Source of the DNA: Mimachlamys varia
Lineage: Eukaryota; Mollusca; Bivalvia; Pectinida; Pectinidae
Direction: 5' to 3'
Assembly (NCBI GenBank): GCA_947623455.1
Contig: OX392543.1
Location: 21,574,757 to 21,638,756 of the forward strand
DNA: 64,000 bases
Positions 24,011-36,216 of the stretch are shown piece by piece (positions within the stretch are counted from its first letter, which is position 1; each line of letters starts with the position of its first letter). A model generated the notes under the pieces. It did not search any database and was not told the origin of the DNA. It saw only the letters and a program-made list of their open reading frames with translations. Made by a program: the position numbers and the translations under genes.

Positions 24011-24164
24011 ACCATATTCATCTTATAATTCAAACAGTAGTGAAACGTTGATCTTTATGAAAAAGTTTCTTTTTATATGGACCATCAAAGAGAGGGCATT
24101 TCCTTTTTAAACGCGTCGAATCCTAAATCAAGAAGAGTACGATAAACTATGAACAATAGAAAAG

Positions 24165-24385
24165 GGTGTTTCTCTTCTCACTTTGAGGACGTGACATTTA
24201 TTTGGACGTGACCTAGATTAACATGGCGAAAGTGGCCGTCGATAAAACAGAATATGCTGACTTTTTTTCTCGAACATCTTGTCCTATTCTCTTGTACGTT
24301 TTTAAAGGTCTTCGTCTTAAGTCATTTTTTTGTTCATTCTTTGTCTCTCGTTTACTTGTTTTTATTGCCGCTTCGGTATTGTCTG
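24165..24385 (+). mobile_element. RT family, 3' tail fragment
   Basis: TTTGAGGACGTGACATTTAT, AACATGGCGAAAGTGGCCGT and CATCTTGTCCTATTCTCTTG align with the family tail. Diverged. Confidence 0.6.
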
Positions 24386-26599
24386 ACAAATAACTCGCAT
24401 CCTCAAGTTAAGTAGAATAACGATACCGACAATGTAACATAATGGCCCACGAAGGAGTGGAGAATACTGTAAATTGTCGATAATTTTCATTGAGATCATG
24501 ATGAACACCATATAACTGTTCGTAACCTTCATCCAGTTGCATCTTTTGAAACACTGAGTGATAAAATTGCTAACAACTTCTGACATATAACACGGAAATT
24601 GTGATATCTTTAGCAAGCTCTTTAATATCGAATTAAATGCAATGTGATTGCATTGTTGATAAAAATCATACTCATGTCAGATAACAACGAAGAATGCATT
24701 CAATCATATGACAAATGTTTGTAAAATCATTTTCAGCATTTGAATGGGTGTGCTTATCAGACTGAACAGCCTAGTGATACCATATATGGATAAGGGATAG
24801 TATCACCATGGAGATATCTGGCCCTATATAACATATGACAATACACGATCATTAACCGGTTATGAAATTATCAGTAATGCATTCCTCAAGGATACACCTC
24901 TACTTGTAATCGTGTCGCAATCTTACAGGCGCAGTTCGAAAACTGTCATACTACACGTCGCGTGTGCAAGTTGAATATCAAGTTATTCCATTAATTTGAA
25001 AACTGACATTCTTATTATTTTAAAAAGTATCAATGTCATCAGTAATTGTTTTCAAATTCATATTTAATTGATAAAATCGTATTTTAACAATGTTGTAATA
25101 CGTGCATTGTGTAGTGTCGAGCTTATCCCGATTTCCTGGACTATGTATGGCATGTACATTGAAACAAACATTGAATGTTTTGATCTAGTGTCGTGAATTA
25201 TTCACATTAGCCTGACGAGAGCCTGATTTATATATGGTTATTTACGCTGTGTCACGATCCGTCTTTCGTGATTGTTTTTTTACTTCGACGAAAGAGAGCT
25301 CTACAAAGGGACGTCACCTACTGGTAGTCATGAATGAACAAGATTAATTACATTATGCTATTTTCTTCTGACGAGACATATCCCTAAGTCGAAATAAGGT
25401 TTATTTATCCACAATGCTATTAATTGAATTCCCGTGATCAATTGAAGTTTGTGATCGGACTTATAAGAAGAATTGCGCTGTAGCAATGCGATTGATTTAT
25501 TTCTAGTCAGTTTAAACTACTTAAAACGTCAATAATGCATAGAAGTCATTTATTTCATTTCAACAAATTTTATTGACATATAGATGTTAAGTTGTCAAAG
25601 GGATTGGGCAACAGGCACAGCCTATGTTAGCCCTCTCCATATAAACAATACACTGGTGGCAAAATTGTATATGGAAATATATATATTAATAAATTAAGCA
25701 TGTCATAAAATAGCCAATTAATTAAACAGTCAATGGATCCAATAGTTTTTGAATGATAATTATGATAAATATTTACTGAAATGAAAGTTACAACAAACAT
25801 ATATACAGCAGCTCTGTTATATCTATTGGTTATGGAAATATAATCTTATAAATTTAGGCTTATTAATTATTCATTATGAGATCAATATAATTTTGGACCA
25901 GCCAGAAGACAGAGTGTAGGCCGCACTGTCCATGGTTTCTCTTAGACCTACTACATCTGGTCTCTGGATGGCAGATACAAAAATAGCTATTAATATACCA
26001 AGACATAATTAGGAAGAATTTCATTTTAAGACTTTCCATTAAATATATAATAACATCATAATTAGTGTGAGCTGTATAAGAATAGATATAGCACAACCTG
26101 TCCAAACCAAAAGTCAGTGGGATCAAATACTATGACCAGTCCATACAGGAGTCTCGACTGCCAAGGCAGAATAAGGTTAAATTAAGGGAAAAATGCCCGG
26201 ATTATTATAAGGCCACTACATATAGGTTTTCGAATTGTAAAAGTTTCGGTTTAGACAGGTTATACTGTAACATAAAGATTGGAACTCAAGACCAACATCC
26301 AAATATGTAAGATAACTTTTAAGTATGATTGTGGGCAGATGTTGAGAATGTTTTGACATAAATAGGGGAAAAAAATAACTTAATAGATTACAGCTTAAGT
26401 TCTGGAAATCTTCTAGTGTTTTTGATGTATGCAAGAATATGTCTGAATATTGAGATCTTTATTTCATTGTCACACAGAATGCAACCATATAATAGGAGTC
26501 ATTTATCATGGGTTCATTAAACCAAAATCATAAAGAGGCAAGAATCTGCTAGTATAATGAGGGATTATAAAAATTAATACCATAATTAATTTGATATCA
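24386..26599. other. No gene recognised (2.2 kb)
   Basis: Holds no known repeat of the window. The part at about 25080-25560 has higher complexity with homeodomain-like cores (GATTAATTACATTATGC, TATTAATTGAATTC) and could be regulatory, but this is a guess. Confidence 0.3.
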
Positions 26600-26830
26600 T
26601 GTCTTCGTCCTGTATTACGTTTCGTATTATTCCCTTTTGTCCTAGTTTTTTTTGGAATTCCACTTTACGTTTCCAGATCACCTGGTCATATTCTCTTGAA
26701 TTCCTCCATCCAAATTTCTCACCATGTAGATCTTTTTTTGTTTCTTTTTATCCTGGTGCGATCGGTTTTCTTTTGAATTATGGTTTCATAGACACTCCGT
26801 TTCTATTTCGATTCATTTTTGTTTTTCGAT
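26600..26830 (+). mobile_element. RT family, diverged 3' tail fragment
   Basis: GATCACCTGGTCATATTCTC, TCACCATGTAGATC and GCGATCGG .. GAATTATGGTTTCATAGACA follow the block order of the family tail. Two open frames here are incidental. The following 26831-27890 is AT-rich without recognised genes or repeats. Confidence 0.5.
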
Positions 26831-27894
26831 TATCATTATTATTATTTATCAATTTATTTACATATTTCATAATCTTCAATGTGTGTATCATGTGAACTTT
26901 AAATGTTAACATATAAAGTTCATGTTTCTAGCAAAATAATTATATTTTCCTCTTTATGTGGTTTTTTCTTTTTTTCTTTATCCTTATCTTTATTTATTCT
27001 ATATTACATTAATTGAAATGTGCATATCATGTGAACTTTAAGTGTTAACATTTCAAACTTTGTGGTTTTCTGACCAACTTTTGCCTTACATTTTCCTGTT
27101 TTTGTGCATCACAACACTAGCAACTAATTAATCAGCATATTGCTTTGACTTGTACACTTTGAAGTAACGACCTGCCACGTTAACATTCTGGTTATCGGTT
27201 TAGCTGGCAGTATTCCAGGTCGTACTCTCCAAGCCTATTGTTGTCACAGAGTTGTTTTGGGGTGAAGTCGTGCAGAAAAAAGCATCCTAACAATGAACAT
27301 GTCCAGTTAATCATCGTTCCATGTATACATGTAACAATAAAACCAACGGCAAAGCAGTTTAATTCGTATGCTGAATACTCTCTACATAACTACATTACTT
27401 GATCAGCCTTCATCGCTTCTCTGAATCAATACATCTCTATGAGTTAAAATTTTAGCAATTTAAGTTTTAAATAATTATGTTTAATAACTAGCGAATTCGA
27501 CCATATCAAATTGACTTTTTCAAACATGAACCATAGAATGAGGCAGGTTGTCCATTTGACTTCCTGATAGTTTCTTATAGACGTTTCTGCGTACAATAAT
27601 GGATAATTGAATTTTAAGATTGGTTTGTTTTACAAACACAAACGCATTATTCAGAGAAGACAATACAAAAAAGTCATAAAATGTGCATCATAGATCTGTT
27701 ACACAGTTGTTTGTTTTTTGTATATTCAAATGTATTCAGGACTAGCTCATATCAACGCCTATGACAAAAAAGAAAACAATTCGAAATTACCTGTACTTAT
27801 ATAATACCGAAACCTCGCCAAAGGCCAAAACTTTCGCAGTTATTTGAAGGTCATTGTTTGCCCTCTTAACTCTCAATATCAGCCCATTGTTTAA

Positions 27895-28645
27895 GGAGAA
27901 TACAAAAGCACCAATAAAACCATAATCTGAACTTCAAATCAATTAAGCTGGGGACACATTTGAACAAAGAAACGATTTAAGGAAAGAGACAATTTTAAAG
28001 GTACAGGAAAACAGAACCAGATTTATCGAAAGAGAAAGCGTCTGTCTTCTGCTTCATCAGCGACATTTGCAAAACCATTCACCGTCATATCAAAGAATAC
28101 TGATAATAAGACCAGGATTGTGATCGTTTAACTTGCTCATAGTCTTCATCATCCTATATTTACATTTGCTCTGTAATTTTTCATTGACACAAAGCTAAGA
28201 GGCAGTTGCTGTTATATGCCTATAACACCCAGTGCCTCAGACTATAACAGCAGTTGCTATTATTACGTCTTCAATCTCTGTTGTGATGTCAACAATTTCC
28301 TTGTTTTGGTTTGGTGCTTAAAATCGGTCCGAAAAAACTAAATAAAGCACATAATTCTATCAAAATGTAAATATAACTAATGAAAATATTGTTACAGTCC
28401 GGTTTTATTTAGTATGTCATCAATAGCAATGTGTGTTATATGACTGTAACAACATTTGCTAAAACATTCATTGCTTATATAACTCTATAATTCGTTTGCT
28501 TAACGTTTGTCCGTCAGCAGTCAACATCAATTGCAAAAATCTCAATACTTAGAGCCTGCCCTAAAATAACGAATTAACTACGGTACATTAACACACTATA
28601 TTGGAGATCCAGGGATGTTGCTCTCAAGAAAGAGAAAGTCAACCA
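27895..28645 (-). pseudogene. RT family relic, minus copy, interrupted by R3
   Basis: On the minus strand 28640-28600 decodes to FLFLESNIPGSP, the NFPFL..NIP motif of the RT frame. A block with LLTD-like residues and the family tail follow. The tail ends at CATAATCTGAACTTCAAATC near 27925. The copy is split by repeat R3 at 28157-28475: the block ACTTGCTCATAGTCTTCATC stands left of R3, and GTTTGTCCGTCAGCAGTCAA, its neighbour in the uninterrupted copy at 48775-49300, stands right of it. Confidence 0.65.
28157..28475. repeat. Dispersed repeat R3, copy 2 (nested in RT relic)
   Basis: Shares CTAAGAGGCAGTTGCTGT, AACACCCAGTGCCTCAGACT, TTTTATTTAGTATGTCAT and AATGTGTGTTATATGACTGT with 16311-16650. 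Its position inside another repeat shows it moved after the RT element arrived. Confidence 0.65.
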
Positions 28646-28649
28646 AAAT

Positions 28650-29830
28650 CAACTGTTAATCGTCACATTTATCGTATATAGTTGCAAAATGTCAATGTTG
28701 TCATAGTTGATGAGTATCTGATGCAGAAGCGTCCATATTCCTTGTTTCTAGAATAGGGTTTATAATCGAATCGACCAAGTCAGCAAACTTGTTGGCGCTT
28801 GTCAATAATAGACATATCGACAATATAACTGAAAGTAACAATTAAAGAATTACCTATGTAAACTACAACCAATTTAACATATACCTTTGCCCCATCAGCA
28901 CACAATTGATGATTTCTGCTTGTATTTGAGCAAAACTCTCACACGAAGTATGGTGATAGATTAACTACTTAAGAATAATGTCTTAAATTTAAAACTACAT
29001 TTTGATGTGGCCACCCCAGAGGTTCAGATAGCTATGTTTTATTCCTTCCAATCGTTATATCCATGGAAACAAGTAAGATTGTTTGCTCTTTTTCTTATCG
29101 GACTTGAGAAAACATCATGTTACTTAGATTATTGCATTGCAATCCTTTTTGGAGACCAATCTTTGTGATTGCTATACATAACAGTACTTTAGAATTCAAG
29201 TTTAATTCCGCAAAGACCGTCGTAAATCGGAGATATCGCCAAGACCTGGTACCTAAAACATTTTAAAAAAGACAATTAAATGGGATTTTACGGGAAAGCA
29301 TTTGACTCCAATCAAATCAGAGGATCTTATAGGATCAAAGAGGTGACCAAAGCTACAGAGAAAATTCAATTTGGAGCATAACTTGAATACACTTTTTAAA
29401 GAAGCAATACTCTTTACAAAAGAGAAATTTTATACAATCGTAGCATGTGATAGTTTAGGGATTTTAACAAACAGTTACTACAACATCAAGAATATATTAT
29501 ATTATTATTTCGTTAAGATAGCATTTCGGTAGATATAACTCTTCCCCTTTTTGTCACGTGACATTTGTGTCTAACGCATGTATGAATACTTATGAAACAG
29601 TTATTATAATATGAAGCTTTTAGATAGCAAAGAACTATTAAAATACATCGATACTGTTCCTAATCATCGACACAGCGTACTCATAATGACTAGCCCTCGA
29701 GAATCGTTAAATTGCGGTATATTGCTTTAGATTGTAACGTATAAAGACAAAATCCTCGGAGGATACACCGAACTTAAAACAACTAAAATTGCCATCCGTA
29801 GGATAACTACATGGAATACCCGACAAATGT
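28650..29830. other. No gene recognised (1.2 kb)
   Basis: AT-rich sequence with no repeat shared with the rest of the window and no coding-like frame. Confidence 0.4.
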
Positions 29831-29834
29831 TGGT

Positions 29835-30175
29835 TGTTTACATATTAAGTAACCTTAAAAGACAAACCATTGACCTACGGTTAGTACCTGGCAACTGCCC
29901 CACGTGGGAATCGAAATTGCAACCCAGAGGTGGAGGGCTTTTGGTAGAATGCCGGAACACCTTAACCACGCGGCCACTGTGGCCCAGAGATGGAGAGCTA
30001 GTGGTAGAATGCTGGAACACCTTAATGACTTGGCCACCGCGGCCCAGAGGTGGAGGGCTAATGGTAGAACGCCAAAACACCTTAACTACTCAGCCACCGC
30101 GGCCCTGAGGTGGAGGGCTAGTGGTAGACTGCTAGAATACCTTTACCAGTTGGCCACCGAGGCCCAGAGGTGACA
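29835..30175 (-). mobile_element. SINE family A with tandemly amplified head
   Basis: The 29870-29930 part matches family A (GCCCCACGTGGGAATCG, minus-strand B-box). The A-box half (ACACCTTAACCAC..GGCCACCG) with the extra-arm block AGAGGTGGAGGGCTAGTGGT then recurs about four times at a period near 60 bp to 30175. Copies differ at 10-20% of positions. Because the period is near a multiple of 3, several frames stay open on both strands, but none is a gene. Confidence 0.7.
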
Positions 30176-30179
30176 TCAA

Positions 30180-31578
30180 GCCTAAATGCAAGACAAAACA
30201 AACGGAGGAGAAACTCTACCAAAATGTTAAACATCCTCACTTTTATGAGACCTGACGCACGTGAACATCAACAAATCCATTGAAACCACCCATAGCTATG
30301 TTTAGTTCTAGATAAAACGAGAAAGGAACAGAAAATCCTACTAAATTTACTAAAAAGAGATGAATTTATCAGATAAATCAATTTCATGTTCAACTATTGT
30401 TTAATCTATTAATCCACAACCGTTCGGGAAATTGCTTATATTTTCGGCATGACCAGTAATTAAACCACATAAATCATAATATTCACCTCGAATGACTCCA
30501 CAGCAATATATTAAATGCCCTTGTCAGGTTGCTGGTATATAACCTGACGTTTCCAAATGGAAGAAATCATTTCAGAATTGAAAAGTCGATTTCGTAAAAC
30601 TACGCCAAAATGCTCCAGACTGCATATTTATGGCATTTGACCTCCCTGAGTTAAAGCAAAGGACGACATTCGAGCAGAAAAATGATCACTTTTCGTCTGC
30701 ATCTATCCATTGGTCATTAGCGATTCTAGAAAAATCCATTTAGGGAAATAGTTTATTAAAAGCCAACGCGTCTGGCACTTTGTTGGAAATTTGTCAATAT
30801 CTTTTATACAGCTCTCGTCTATTTTTCAGGAATGGATTTACCAGGGGAACTGTCGTATACAAAACCGTTTTGGCAGACGACCGTATTGTGCAAGTGACAG
30901 CATGCCTCGAAGGCCACCTTATGACGTAATAGCAAAGCAGTTGTAACAGCAGAGAACTGAGATTGGTGCAAGACAGTCCGATAACTTTTTTAGTTTTTGA
31001 ACATGAAAATGTTTCTGCCATTTATCTTTAAAATTTTTAAAATTTCAAATTTAAGGCCTCAAGCATCAATGGCGAGATATATTTAATCGAAGCATGCATG
31101 TCCGTTACTTTGCCTCTGGTGAGTTTTGACAAAGAAAAAAAACCAAAAAAATAATGTTCAAACTGCATATGATGATGAAGTAAAGGACATGCGTACAATA
31201 TAACCGCATTTGTCCACTGATCGTGGCTAAAATGTCATATTTTGAATCATGGCTTCTCGCAGACTATAACCGACATTTGCAGTGTCCCCGAGTGAGATAC
31301 ACTACATGCATTAACATCATCTGTGGCAAAGAGTATAACTTGTTATTAATTTCTCGCTTTTCATTACAAATAAATTAGAAAAGGGGATACTTAATGAAAC
31401 GAACACACTACAATTGCGCTTCCGCAAACAAGAATAATACACTTTAAATGTTCACATCTAAACTTGCCAAAGAAGCCTGCTTCTCTAGATTGACAGGACT
31501 ATCTTCCTGCAGATACGGATGTTCAGGAACGAATAACCTAATACAAATGTAGTTGCAAAACAGTTGCGTCAGTAAATA
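30180..31578. other. No gene recognised (1.4 kb)
   Basis: No repeat or coding-like stretch recognised apart from a weak echo of R3 (ATAACCGCATTTGTCC, GCAGACTATAACCGACATTT) near 31200-31285. Confidence 0.35.
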
Positions 31579-31587
31579 AGGTTTCTC

Positions 31588-31986
31588 CAATCTGATTAAA
31601 ATACAGATCCTTGTTCTCACTCCGTTTTAGAAGGATCTGACAACATCCCATAAGAGGTCATGTCCAGATGACCTTTGTCGCCTCTTTAACTAACACTAAA
31701 ATAATTTTCCAACGACCTGTCATCTTGCAGCAAGCTAATTCGTCACATTTTTCCACATGAACCTTTTGGTGACGAAATGACTAAACGGACAAATGCGAAT
31801 ATGCAAGTTTTGTCACCTCAAAATTTCGCTGTCAACATCCTGACAGTAGTACATTTTTGTAATTGGATTGGCTTATGCAAAAGGTCATCGGGACATGACC
31901 CCCTATGGGATTATCTCAGATCTTAACGCAGCATAGAGGAGTTTACGGAACGGCGCGGAGTTGAAGATATGATTTTAATCAGATTG
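31588..31986. mobile_element. Mutator-like MITE, 399 bp, copy 2
   Basis: Ends CAATCTGATTAAAATACAGA and GATTTTAATCAGATTG. A perfect 9-bp target duplication AGGTTTCTC flanks it (31579-31587 and 31987-31995). The internal sequence (CGACCTGTCATCTTGCAGC, TTTGGTGACGAAATGAC) is the reverse complement of that in the copy at 50400-50787, so the two lie in opposite orientation. No protein encoded. Confidence 0.88.
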
Positions 31987-31995
31987 AGGTTTCTC

Positions 31996-33400
31996 GAGAT
32001 GTTATGCAGATTCACATTTTACGTACATGTAAATTGCACTTCATGAATCATTCACCTTGTAGTATACTACTGATGTCGTGATTCTATGTTGTTTTAATGT
32101 CTGTTCGGATTTATTTGCATTCCTTTCTATCATGTTTGAATTTCGATTTTATCCTTATGTGCTGACGTTACCTTATGGATGCTATTTTTTTCTTTTTTAC
32201 TAGGCAGGGACCCAGATATACAGTATAGTTGGGGCTGACAGGTGTCGCTTTGATGTGCAGCAAAAAGCAGACGCCGTCAATATGTTGCAATTCGCCCGAT
32301 TTGCATATAAATAGAAGATAGGGAGATGAGCGATAAACACGCCTCCTACTACAGAAGATTTCCAATTAAAGCTGCGAGGTTGTTATCTTCAAAATGCGTG
32401 CACACACAGCGAAATCTATTGTGTATTTTTTGAGCTGGTCATCTGGAAAACGTATTTAACGTACTGTGTCCGGTTTAAATCTATTTCAATGATGCAATAT
32501 TTTCGCGATAGGAAGAAGATTTGGAAAACAAGATCACCTAAGTTTGTATTTATTTTGAGCAAGATGATAATAAGTGACACTTATTAGAGCTCCACTAGAT
32601 ATTGTACCTCCTATCTACAACGCTACAGGAAGAAATGCAAGTGCCACGTCGTTTTAAATATCGATCTATACAACGTAACAAAGCTAAAAGGAAATAATTA
32701 CTTTTACATTCATGATTAAAACCCACACTTTTATTCGCAGAATGGGAAAACTATTCATTTTAAATTGAACACGGAGTTATTACCACTCCAGATTTACTGA
32801 TGTATCGACCACACAATGTCAATAAAATTCGCCAAGTGGTCCACAAATAAGTTAAGATGTATTTATGTCTATTTTTATTTTTGCAATTGTGGTTAATGTT
32901 GTTAAAGTACATGAAATACAATGATTTTGCTTCATCATCAATATGTTGTAAGGAGCAGCTATGATAATAGATTTATAAGATAATATAATAAATATGAAAC
33001 AGAATGAATAGATGTATATTATTGCAGCGATAAATCATGCTGATTTTTGCTCTTAGTCCTAAACAAAGTCTGCGTGTTCGAGCACTCAACTCTCCATTAC
33101 TAGTCTTTGTATATAACCTCAAACAATAGATTACAATCAAATACAACCTGTTGTTTGTCCGCAGCCTCATACGATTATTTACATAGCAACGGGGTTATTA
33201 TTGGGCGTGCGTATCTAATAAAAAAGTATGTTTTTATCGCCGACTTTTACAAGCTTAAATAATCGTTTAATGCATACAATACTTGCTTGCACTGTTTGGC
33301 CTGTTTATGCTATACGTAAATGACGTCCATTTCCAACACAGCTGATATATATTATGCAATAGATTTCCTTCCCTTCCTGATGTAATAAGAAGGTACTTTT
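31996..33400. other. No gene recognised (1.4 kb)
   Basis: AT-rich, no repeat recognised. Short open frames on the minus strand (65 codons at 32168 and 32973) show no protein-like features. Confidence 0.4.
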
Positions 33401-33680
33401 GAAGAGAACACGTGACTAGTGATTGAGCATTTAAAGTCAGGTGACAGGCTAAAGTGAAATCTGTCCATATATGACAATAAAACGTAAATGTGTCTTTTCT
33501 AGACAGGTGACATTCATATACAGGTCGTTTATACTATAAATTGAGGGGGCCTAGTGGGACTGTCCTTTATAAACAGGTGTCCGTCATACAGAGTATATTA
33601 TATTGCACTGAGTGGGTCTGATTAGTCTGTCTTTTTAGACAATGTTCTTTATATAGAGGTGTAATTTACAAAAGGTTTGA
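33400..33680. repeat. Weak imperfect repeat with ACAGGTG words
   Basis: TCTAGACAGGTGACATTCAT, TTTATAAACAGGTGTCCGTC and TTTATATAGAGGTGTAATTT recur with about 80-90 bp spacing. Heavily diverged. The following 33681-34917 shows nothing further. Confidence 0.35.
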
Positions 33681-34917
33681 CATCATTAACAAAACGTGGA
33701 AAACACTTTTTATCAAAGTGTAATATTACCGGTAAAAACTATCAACTTTATTCAAATTTTTTTAGCTTAATATTAACGATATCAGAATGATATATATTCA
33801 TAAATTTGACTTTGAATTTTGAACGTTCAGAATTATGGTATTTAAATTAATTGAATTGATATTCGCAGATGAACTGATAGTTATAAGAGCGCAGTTTTGG
33901 CGCCCCAATGAAGTTCTTGAATGGTAACACATTCATGCGTAAACAGAGTTGTTTCCCATTGTCTCTACTCTTTGCCTTTGATATTTTTCGTCCGGACGTA
34001 GCCCTCAAGTGGGGAATCCGGAAACACGTCACACAATTACTGTCACATTCGGTCTTCATCGGTTATTTCCGTAATGTTTAAAAATAACCGGAATATATTT
34101 ATACTGATGTCTGTTGCATTTATCTCTGTCGTTGCTTGTTCGACCTGCCGACTTTATATTATGGAAATTCTATCTCTTTCTGAACCAGTACATGAATGAT
34201 TCTCAGTAAATATCAAAGATTTACTAAAGCTTCGCTCTTTTAAGGCTTTGACTTTATCATATTATACATTTGTAAGTACTTATTCTAAGATGTTTTATAA
34301 CAAATTCAGTTCAAAAACAAAAGGAAATCGTAACTGTTAGAATGATATTTATTAAATCCGACTTCGTTTGTTCTTTACATGTTGTTAAGCATGATGCCAT
34401 AGAATTTCACATACTACCCCATTCCGGATATTACAGCTACTTGTTTGTTGCTTTACATTTCAAAATGTTGTGCCAAGAAAATTGAATTGTTGTCCCCTTT
34501 AAATATCGACATTTCGCCGTACTCTTAAATTAATGAACGATGCAATGAAATATCATTCACATATAGGTAACTGTGACCTTCATATCTAGATCAAAGGTCA
34601 AACAAGAACAAAGCAAATATGTATGTTGGCTTAAAACACAATGTTATTTTCAAAGACAACTACCGTTGGTTATCTACTACAGTAAATAGCTTAGTAACTA
34701 AATATAACAGGATAGTTCTTAAAGATATTAGGTATCCCAGTATTTCAACCTACAGATTATCGGTTATCAGCGCTACAACTGATCTAGATCTGTTTACCCA
34801 CATATCAAGCAAAATATTCTATGTTTGTCCAAAAGTCCAGACACAGCTTATCTATTTGTTCAACTACTCAATAATTTTTTTCCCATTATCTAATCTATCT
34901 TTTTCAGACTTTATACT

Positions 34918-35631
34918 GTATATCTCTTTCGGCGCCAAAGTCGACTTTTGTCGACAACGAGGACGAGCGCCAAAGTCGACTATAGTCGACATTTTGAAAA
35001 AATAATCTTAAGATTTTCATTAAATTTTGGAAATCCAAGATGGCTGCCAGGGTCGATTGATCTTGACTGAATGTGAACAATGTCCAAAAGATACAGCGCT
35101 TGCTTCATTTGAACTTTATATCCATCAAGTAGCATGTTCCTACACCAACTCAAACACTGCTATAAAGTGTTAAGCATGAATCTATATTTAGCAATAAATA
35201 TATATATTATGTCAGAATTACATGTTTTGGTAACTTTATTTCCTATTGTAATATATGCCTGCCACCACTTATATTCTTCATTATATCAGTAGATATATAT
35301 ACAGACACTCATAATATAGATTGAAACCTACAGATAAGTGAAAAAAAGGAAATATAGCTGTAAAATCAACAATTTTATCAAATTATGAAAATCCAAGATG
35401 GCCGCCAAGGTTACATGACCTTGATTGACCTCCTTGAATGACCTGTGATGAGGTGCATTTGGTAAAGCATCATATGAACTTTATATCCACCAAGCAGCAT
35501 GTCCCTACACCAACAAATAAGAAAAAACATACATTGTTAATTAAAATTCCTTTAATTATTAAAATATTAGTAATTAATATTTGGCGCTGGACCAATATGT
35601 TAAAAAAGTAATTTGGCGCCGAAAGAGATAT
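34918..35631. mobile_element. Inverted-repeat element, about 0.71 kb
   Basis: A 23-bp terminal sequence (TGTATATCTCTTTCGGCGCC plus AAA) is found at the left and, reverse-complemented, at the right near 35632. TATA (or TA) on both sides would fit a TA-targeting transposase. Near the left end AAAGTCGACTTTTGTCGAC and AAAGTCGACTATAGTCGAC repeat. Inside, a block of about 125 bp occurs twice (35028-35160 and 35385-35515), each starting CCAAGATGGC(T/C)GCCA. No transposase frame; the open frame that enters from the left is not coding. Confidence 0.65.
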
Positions 35632-35644
35632 ACATGTCACTTAT

Positions 35645-35915
35645 CTATTTGGTTCGCCCGTCGTCAGTTTATAATGACCGAGTGAAGTGTTCGGCTGGAG
35701 GACTTCGGGAGTATAATTCAGTGTCTTAAAAATAGTGGCAGTACCTTAAATCGGCAAACGATCTGGACTATCGCAAGGAGGCTTACACGAACATACTGCG
35801 GCCTCCAAATTTTACACGCATTCAACACAAACATGTACATCCAAATAAAACACCCCGGGAAGTCGTCCTTAAATGACCCTAGCTGATAACGTCAAAAAAT
35901 CAAACTAAACCAAAC
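35645..35915 (+). mobile_element. SINE-like element, family C
   Basis: Contains CCTTAAATCGGCAAACGATC, GGACTATCGCAAGGAGGCTT and ACACGAACATACTGCGGCCT, and ends in GGAAGTCGTCCTTAAATGAC, CCTAGCTGATAACGTC and an A/C-rich tail. Matches 23690-24010 block by block. Confidence 0.65.
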
Positions 35916-36177
35916 CTGTTCAACTATCCATGCCACCACGACTTATCGATTTGTTCATCTACCCAGCCACACGTTCTTCTGTTCATCCCTATGGCCACAA
36001 CGTATCTGTTTGTTTCGCTTTCCCACGTTGTTGGTATATACGCTACATTTATCTGGCTGCCTCACGCCAAAGACCCGTAGATTATAGATCCATGCTATAC
36101 TTTTAGGTGTTTACAAACAAATTTAGATTGTTTTAACAATATTTTTTCCCAAACAGACTTTGATGAAAATCATTTTT

Positions 36178-36183
36178 TTTATT
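36178..36183 (-). terminator. Poly(A) signal of the B-box gene
   Basis: TTTATT on the plus strand is AATAAA on the minus strand, starting about 34 bases past the TAA stop of the gene that ends at 36217. It is the only canonical signal close to the stop. Confidence 0.5.
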
Positions 36184-36216
36184 CTCATTAAAACGATGTC
36201 TCTGATATCATGTCAA

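Noticed and set aside
29827..30173. Protein-coding frames of 60-93 codons on both strands
   Set aside because: They translate a tandemly repeated SINE head and have no independent support.
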